A stretch of 64,000 bases of DNA. Source: Buxus sempervirens (Eukaryota > Streptophyta > Magnoliopsida > Buxales > Buxaceae). Positions within the stretch are counted from its first letter, which is position 1. Every line of letters starts with the position of its first letter. The translations under genes and the position numbers were made by a program. This document shows positions 58,201 to 64,000 of this stretch, in pieces. Under the pieces are notes generated by a model. The model made no database searches, was not told where the DNA came from, and saw only the letters and a list, made by a program, of their open reading frames with translations. The DNA lies in assembly GCA_947561395.2 (NCBI GenBank), contig OX387195.1, forward strand, positions 25,187,126-25,251,125. The letters run 5' to 3'.

Positions 58201-60144
58201 AATGTGCACACTTTTGGAGATGGAAGAGCAGGAAACAAACAGATGTAATAGTTGAATTTCATTCTCTCCATTCTCTTATCAGATTTTCAAAAATTCTGTT
58301 GTTCCTCCTTACACAAGCATCACATGATAGCAAATTGACAAAGCTTAAGAGCAGCCTAACCCTTCTCTGTCTCACTATTGGCCAATAACAAAGCATCTTT
58401 AGAACAATCCTAGGCACGCTAAATCCTATAAAATCTTGTTGCCCGTGATTTTTTTAGTAGCTGATGTCAGTCTTCTTTTCCCAATATTGTTGTAAAGCTA
58501 GATTATACTCATACTTTGTAGGCGAGTTTTGCTTTCGTGATTCATCTTGCCCTTTTCTTATATCTTTCTTTAGCAGTCTCTCATTTAGTGCACAAAAAAC
58601 TACTTCTTGTTGGATTTTAGTCATATAAAATCACATTTAGTGGCTTCCTATCTATTATTTCAACTAAAAGTTTTCCAAGACCAAAATTGATCTTTTTTTA
58701 GCAATCCAAGATTGCTAATGCCCAGACGGGATGCATCTTCTGATTAGCTCTCTTTGTTAAATACATCAAAGTGGTGACACCCTCACAATGTGTCCCCATA
58801 TATTGCAGCAATGGAGATGATTTCTTTCCTTTCCTGTACTGATAGGCATTACCCTATTTAATTAGGTAAGTAGTGGCTTTGCAAGGCGTGTATCCATTCA
58901 AAACACAGCACAAGATGTTGAACATGACAGCCGATAGGAATTAGTAGTTTGGATCTTTATACAGCATCATGTCATAATATATTGCATTGACAGTTGACAT
59001 ATTATCTTTCTAACTTTATTCATGTTCGAAAAAATTAAATCAAACTTCAAATGATGCCTATCAAAGAAAATAAACAATAAAAAACAAAAAAGTTCTATGC
59101 ACATGATTTTTTTTCTCTCCAAAAGTTTTCCAGAAAATGTTACATCTATTTATTTTTTAATTTTCTTGGATAAGCATGTGTTTTGAGGGTATATATCATC
59201 TTACATTTCATAAAAAAATGGCCATAGATTGAACTATGTTATTGTTTTTGTCCGCCAACAGGTGCTTTACACACTTGGTGGACTAGAAAATCTACAAACG
59301 GCAAAGAAATACTATGCATCCACAATTGAATTGACTGGGGGAAAGAATACAAGGGCACTTTTTGGTATTTGTTTGGTGAGACATTTCTCTATCTTTGTCT
59401 ACCTCCCCCCCCATGCCTCTCCAGACACCTCTCTCTCTCTCTCTCACATGCACCCACACAACCAAACACCACATTGGGTTAGTTTATAGTTTCAATGAAA
59501 AGATCACAATGTTAGTTAAAAAATTATGTAAATGATAAGAATCAAACACAGCATTAGAATCTGGTTCTGCATATTGTTATCATATTCATCATTTGAGTCA
59601 CTCTACCTATGAAGAACTTTGTTCTCCCAGGGAATTGAATTTTGCACACTGTTCATTTAAGCCAAAAAATGTTTTGCTGTCTGATATTCATGATCATTCA
59701 ATCATGTGCATCCTTTTGTCCAATAGTTGTTGTAGTTTGGAACAGCTGAATGGCGGGTCCTCACATTCTACATATCTGTGGCATGTCCTGATGTTGTGCA
59801 TATAAATTGCCAATTCCTACTTGTACTCCCAAGCACTTTTTTTTCTCTCTTGTTTGCCCACTGTGAATATCACTTGAGTGTGTCACCCTTCCTTTATATC
59901 ATGATCTATTTCTTCTTGTGTTTTTTCAATTACACTGTTGGGTAACCAAAAAGTGATTGATTCTGTTATTCAGTGTACCAATGCCATTGGGCAGCTGTCG
60001 AAAGGACGGGCTAAGGAAGACAAAGAGAGCTCAGAGTTGCCCTCTCTTGCGGCTACAGCCTTGGAGAAAATCTACAAACAGAAGGCTCCCAACAAGCTAC
60101 CTCTGCTTACTGCCGCCTTCAGAAACATGAAGCTTCTGTCATGA
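52227..60144 (+). CDS. EMC2: ER membrane protein complex subunit 2 (TPR protein)
   Basis: Nine exons: 52227..52413, 53290..53354, 54386..54434, 57276..57370, 57472..57557, 57660..57719, 57980..58061, 59262..59375 and 59974..60144; phase-consistent, 302 residues, the expected family length. Motifs are [113 protein letters not shown] and [17 protein letters not shown], all typical of plant EMC2. EMC2 is the cytosolic TPR-solenoid scaffold of the ER membrane complex, which inserts tail-anchored and multipass proteins. Intron 2 has a GC donor (AAAG|GCAAGT at 53355) in otherwise ideal donor context; every other intron is GT-AG. Intron 3 (54435-57275) holds LINE debris and an unassigned ORF. The start is fixed by the conserved N-terminus. 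Confidence 0.94.
55350..55900 (-). mobile_element. LINE reverse-transcriptase tail remnant in EMC2 intron 3
   Basis: Minus-strand translation shows two decayed pieces typical of plant LINE polyproteins: [19 protein letters not shown] and DEKALK (about 55730-55830; compare the W-x-x-W-R-E-R-N-x-R-x-F pattern of RT/zf-RVT tails), and [19 protein letters not shown] (about 55370-55440; compare MLRWFGHV-x-R). Both Trp codons have become stops. Boundaries are approximate and the two pieces may be separate insertions. Confidence 0.5.
55954..56301 (+). other. Unassigned 115-residue open frame in EMC2 intron 3
   Basis: It begins [20 protein letters not shown] and is compositionally protein-like ([35 protein letters not shown]). 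A second frame at 56396-56638 is lysine-rich. There is no splice support for inclusion in EMC2, and I do not recognise a family. Remnant of a retroelement or of an integrated plant pararetrovirus are possibilities I cannot decide between. Confidence 0.3.
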
Positions 60145-61770
60145 CTCCTTTACTAGCAGGGTTCTTTCTCATCTTGTTGAAAGGAGAAAGGGCTGAGATA
60201 ACCAATGCTTTGAATTTTATTTTAATTTTTTTACTTTTTAATTTTTATTTATTTCTCACTAGTAATTTTCCCCCTATTTTATCCATTTCAACTATCATGA
60301 TCTGGTGTATGTTGCCATGGTAAGCAATCGGAAAAATATTTGAATTTATTTCCCAAGCATTAAAATTGCAGGCAAGAGTCTGATCCTAGAATAAATTCAT
60401 TGTCCAACTAAAGTTTAGCCCTAAAAATCATCTTTCCATAAACATTGGAGATGTTTCTTGATTTCGTTCATTAGATTAATGTTTAACATGAAACACTTTA
60501 ATCTATTCGTTTAGCTTCTTTAGATTGTTTTAGTTATTTGATTAATGTTTATATGTTGCAAAGTCCTTTATGAGAAAGGAAAGAAAAATCAACTAAACAT
60601 CAAGGCTTGGGATGGGACACTAGTGGGAGGCATCCCATTGAAAACCTAGCATGACACAAACATGGATGGAAGTCGTAGTTAATTTGGAATTGGACCTATG
60701 CCATGTAAGTAACGAAAAAATTGGTAAAAAAAACAAAAAAAAAGGTTCTAAAATCCCTTCCATAGAGGGAAAATGAGTAACACCACATTCCAAGTTAGGA
60801 TACCAAAAGTTTAAAATTAACATGCAAGCAAATATCAAAAGAATTTGCATAAACTAAAGTTTATTTTTTCTGTATAAATAGAATTTTTTCAGTGATATCA
60901 TGTATAGTTGAACCCATACACAATCAAGTATAACTAATCGTTTCTCAGCACGCAGCCGTCCTGAAAATTTCTCTCTCCTGTATTAAAAAATGAAGAAGTT
61001 TTTTTTTTTTTTTCTTACTTTCAAGACTGTTGTTTGCCAAGGTAACAAGCAATGATTAATTTCAATTGTAGATGATATCAATCCGATTTCAGACCTTTTT
61101 CCTCCTTTTTTTTTTCTTTTTTTTCTTTTTTTTCTTTTTTTTTATTTATTTTATTAAGGAATACTTGGGAAAGGAGAACACACACCCAACCACTTATGTC
61201 CAAGGGGGAGCGTAATGTTCTTTTAACACGCGTGAATCGCATAATGTGCCAACTCGGACAACTGTCTATACGAGGCTCACAAACCTAAACACTGTTGTGT
61301 TTTCTTCCTGTTACCCTACCTCGCCTATAATCTCATTGGCGGGGTGGGGTGGTGGATTCTTGTGAAAATGCCTTTCCCTTGGCATTCAATTCGACACTGG
61401 TGATACCAAGTCATTATTGCTCAAAATTAGCTGACTAAAACTAGAAAATAATTTTAATAAATAAAAACAAAATTTTTGGCTTTAGAAATATGTTTCAACA
61501 AAAAAAAAAGGAAAAGAAAAAAAGAAATTTGAAACCATGATTTTAGATTTGAAAAATTGGTTTAATTTCATAGATTTGAAACCATGGTTTTAGGATCTGG
61601 ATGAAGAAAAAAACTTGAAATGAAATAAGAATTCTAGAAAGAAAAAAGAAGAATAAGATGAAGAAATAAGAAAAGGAGGAAGAAGAGGAAGGTGGTATCT
61701 CAACAGTCAACACTCCAATCAGGCACACTCGAGCTTTAGACATCAATTAATTTGTTAGAATATATAATAA
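60145..61770. other. EMC2 3' flank and spacer
   Basis: 60145 to about 60330 is the probable 3' untranslated region. Further on are long T-rich runs (61085-61160, TTTTTTTTTC units), A-rich runs near 61500-61520 and no supported gene. Confidence 0.4.
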
Positions 61771-62012
61771 CTAGAGCAATGCACGAGCTATACGCATATA
61801 TAGTAAAAAAAAAAAAAAGGAACAAAGAGGTTGTTGGTAGTTCGTTTGATATGTAGCAGTATGCACAAAAAAATTAGAAGTAAAAAGGCTCTGGACATTT
61901 AGTTATGACACGTGGTGGTAACAAAAAATAAAACTGAAAAGAATTGGAGGGTTTTTTTGGAAAATGAATGTCAGCAAAAAAAAAGTAGGATTGGCTTTAT
62001 AATGATAATAGA
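61771..62012 (-). mobile_element. Short non-autonomous Helitron (copy C)
   Basis: On the minus strand it starts TCTATTATCATTATAAAG after an A (62012 downward) and ends CTAG before a T (61771). A GCGTATAGCTCGTGC stem-like block lies just before the end. 242 bases, no coding. Confidence 0.7.
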
Positions 62013-62126
62013 TTTATTTGAAATTATTGGAAATCATTTAAGCTTTTTTTTTCTATATTTATAATATAATAATATCATTGAGTTGCTTGCGCATGATCCC
62101 ATGGAAGACCCTGCAGCATCACATTC

Positions 62127-62155
62127 GTGGGATGTTGCAACGTGTAACATCCCAC
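62127..62155. repeat. Perfect 10-base stem hairpin
   Basis: GTGGGATGTT, loop GCAACGTGT, then AACATCCCAC. Related to the GGGATGCTA units 100 bases further on. Confidence 0.85.
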
Positions 62156-62247
62156 GGTTGCTGCACTTTTCACATTTTTCAATTCGAAATATTGGTTTAA
62201 GTGATATTTCACATTTAAAAATACCGATAAAAAAATAAAAAAAAAAG

Positions 62248-62336
62248 GTGGGATGCTATACGTGGTACATGCCCTTGGATATAATCTTTAATGGGATGCT
62301 ACACGTGGCACATGCCCTTGGATATAATCTTTAATG
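62248..62336. repeat. Two-copy tandem repeat, about 45-base unit
   Basis: GTGGGATGCTATACGTGGTA and ATGGGATGCTACACGTGGCA each continue CATGCCCTTGGATATAATC, then TTTAAT. Confidence 0.9.
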
Positions 62337-62488
62337 ATTCACCAGCTGTTGGATTGTCCATGTGATCTTTTCTGAATTTGTTGCTGGAGATACACGCACC
62401 GTAGTATGACTGCGCTGGTAATTTACGTATATGGCGTTTCCGTAATTTTAAAAAGAAACAGTGGCAAATTCGACTTGTGACATAGCTC

Positions 62489-62537
62489 TATAAATAGTTT
62501 ATAGAGTTCAGAATTTAGGTTTTGAGGATTAGGGTTT
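62489..62537 (+). promoter_or_regulatory. RPS3A core promoter: TATA box and telo box
   Basis: TATAAATA at 62489-62496 lies about 112 bases before the ATG. ATTAGGGTTT at 62528-62537 is the reverse of the telo box AAACCCTAAT, a known element of plant ribosomal-protein promoters close to the transcription start. Together they fit growth-linked expression of the S3a gene. Confidence 0.6.
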
Positions 62538-62607
62538 TTACTCACAACCAGTGTCGTCGTCGTGCTCTGTTTCGGAAGTTGCCCTAAGAACCTCATCTCC
62601 GTCGACA

Positions 62608-64000
62608 ATGGCGGTCGGGTAAGTACCTTTCTCCTTAACTGTATCTAATCTGTCGTCTTAAAGTCTGTCCTCACGGGTACCGGAATATTCATCTTTGTGC
62701 GTTTTACAGGAAGAACAAGAGGATTTCGAAGGGGAAGAAGGGAGGAAAGAAGAAGGCGTGAGTAAAAGATAAAAAAATGGGTTACATAGGTTGAAGTTTT
62801 TCCAAATTTTCTTCTGAAGTAGATCTATTGATTCTGATTCTCGTTTTACAGTGTTGATCCCTTTGCTAAGAAGGATTGGTACGATATCAAAGCACCTTCG
62901 ATCTTCAATGTGAGAAACGTTGGTAAAACACTAGTTACCAGAACGCAGGGAACCAAGGTCTGTAAATTTGTCTATTCAAATTTTCACATCACTGATCTTT
63001 CCTGTTCTGTTTTTTTTTTTTTAACTGCGATGAACCGTCTATTCAGTCTCTTCATGCGATATGGCGTTATTTTGATTGATTGATTGATTTGTGAAACCTG
63101 TATCATTGTGTTCAGGATTGCAATATCAAGATAAAAATTGAATAATTTATGGGGAATTGGCATAGCAGGAAATTGTTATGAAGCTTTATCAATTGAAATC
63201 GGAGGAAGTGGAATCTGTTTTTGAATCTTAGGGGAGGTGTCGTTTGTAAACTCATCTTTTAGTGAAAGTTCCAGATATGATTAAAACCTGAATACCTGAG
63301 TAGAGGAAAGGGTCAAACAAGGACGGCCAACCTGCAGCTGGCAGTTAGTGACCTGCGTCATAAAGTCTCCAAAACCTAGATGACTAGGGTTGAGACATGG
63401 TACAATGCCCACAGAAGGTCTTGCCACAAAAATCTTCCCAATAAAGATTGGGAAGTTAACCATAAGGGGAGGCTACGTCCAAGAGAGTCAAGCTGGCTGC
63501 AAAGTTTCTGTCGGGAAATTAACCCTATGGAGGGCCTATGACGAAGAGAAGCAATCTGTTCATCCACCCTGAAAAGAGTCCTTGCTTCAGCAAATCAGCA
63601 CATATATCATCAAGCCTCTGTCAAAGAAGACACCTTTTTTGGGATACAGACACTTCCCAAGTAGTGAAAGTATTGTCATATCTATTAGATTACTGATAAA
63701 TGTTAGAGATGGACTTCAAACCCAAACAAATTCCTTATCTTCTGCCAAATCTGAATAGCCTCAGCTGATACAGAATTACAAGATGAAAGAAGAAGAAATA
63801 ATTTGATCCGTAATTTGTGTTAGTAATGTTGGAAGAAATACATTGTTCTTGGAAACAACTTTGAAATAATCAATTAATCTTTGGACTTCAACGTATTGCA
63901 TATAATGTTATTTTCCCTTGTAATACTTGTTCCAGTTTCTTGTTTAAGGTTCTTGTTGAATGCATTTCTTCTAGAGCCAAAATGCAGTGGTTCAGTGAAA
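62608..64000 (+). CDS. RPS3A: 40S ribosomal protein S3a (eS1), first three exons
   Basis: Exons 62608..62618, 62710..62757 and 62852..62957, phase-consistent, giving [20 protein letters not shown] followed by [20 protein letters not shown] and [15 protein letters not shown]. This is the N-terminus of plant eS1/S3a, a structural protein of the small ribosomal subunit on the platform side near the mRNA exit. Exon 1 is only 11 bases. A GTCTGT donor closes exon 3, and the next exon (expected to continue IASEGLKHRVFEV) is not found before the window ends, so intron 3 exceeds 1 kb. The remaining 62958-64000 shows no other gene. The gene is cut by the right edge, not broken. Confidence 0.93.

Noticed and set aside
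1..64000. CRISPR arrays, bacterial operons, rRNA genes
   Set aside because: No direct-repeat/spacer structure or rRNA sequence; the window is eukaryotic nuclear DNA.

Overview
This window is nuclear DNA of a flowering plant, probably a eudicot. Evidence is the intron-rich genes with GT-AG introns, plant-only families (LRX cell-wall protein, ACD6-like ankyrin/PGG protein, cytochrome b561-DOMON protein) and dense plant transposons (Helitron, Pack-MULE, hAT and CACTA remnants, Copia and Tat/Ogre-like LTRs, LINE remnants). The species cannot be read from the sequence. All exon structures are my own splice predictions; those marked phase-consistent add up to an unbroken frame.

Layout. 0-4.6 kb: three tandem, same-strand two-exon genes for very small secreted proline/arginine-rich peptides (the first cut by the window edge), which I cannot place in a known peptide family. 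5.5-10.15 kb (minus): eight-exon TPR co-chaperone-like gene. 10.8-14.9 kb: gene-poor, with a SKP1 exon remnant. 15.0-20.0 kb (minus): nine-exon ACD6-like ankyrin-PGG membrane protein whose ankyrin region is a nearly identical 219-bp tandem array. 20-32.9 kb: repeat-rich block with a Pack-MULE carrying fragments of a bHLH factor and an nsLTP and invaded by a solo LTR, an hAT-type element, a broken MCU copy and a terminal exon of an alpha/beta hydrolase. 33.0-35.0 kb (plus): cytochrome b561/DOMON gene. 35-43 kb: MITEs, two Helitrons, a LINE end and a second solo LTR. 43.1-44.3 kb (plus): LRX gene. 44.5-51.5 kb: CACTA, MITE, S-receptor-kinase remnants, a Copia-type solo LTR and a deleted Copia element. 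52.2-60.1 kb (plus): complete nine-exon EMC2. 60.1-62.5 kb: spacer with a third Helitron. 62.6 kb to the end (plus): first three exons of ribosomal protein S3a.

The intact genes are unrelated housekeeping, cell-surface and immunity-type functions and form no operon or obvious cluster, apart from the peptide genes. Those three share exon layout, signal peptide and a C-terminal D-R-P-R-x-x-P-P-x-P core; the two complete ones also share a conserved upstream block. They are the best candidate here for something undescribed. The second strongest theme is transposon activity: many elements still show readable target-site duplications, so the local insertion history can be reconstructed.
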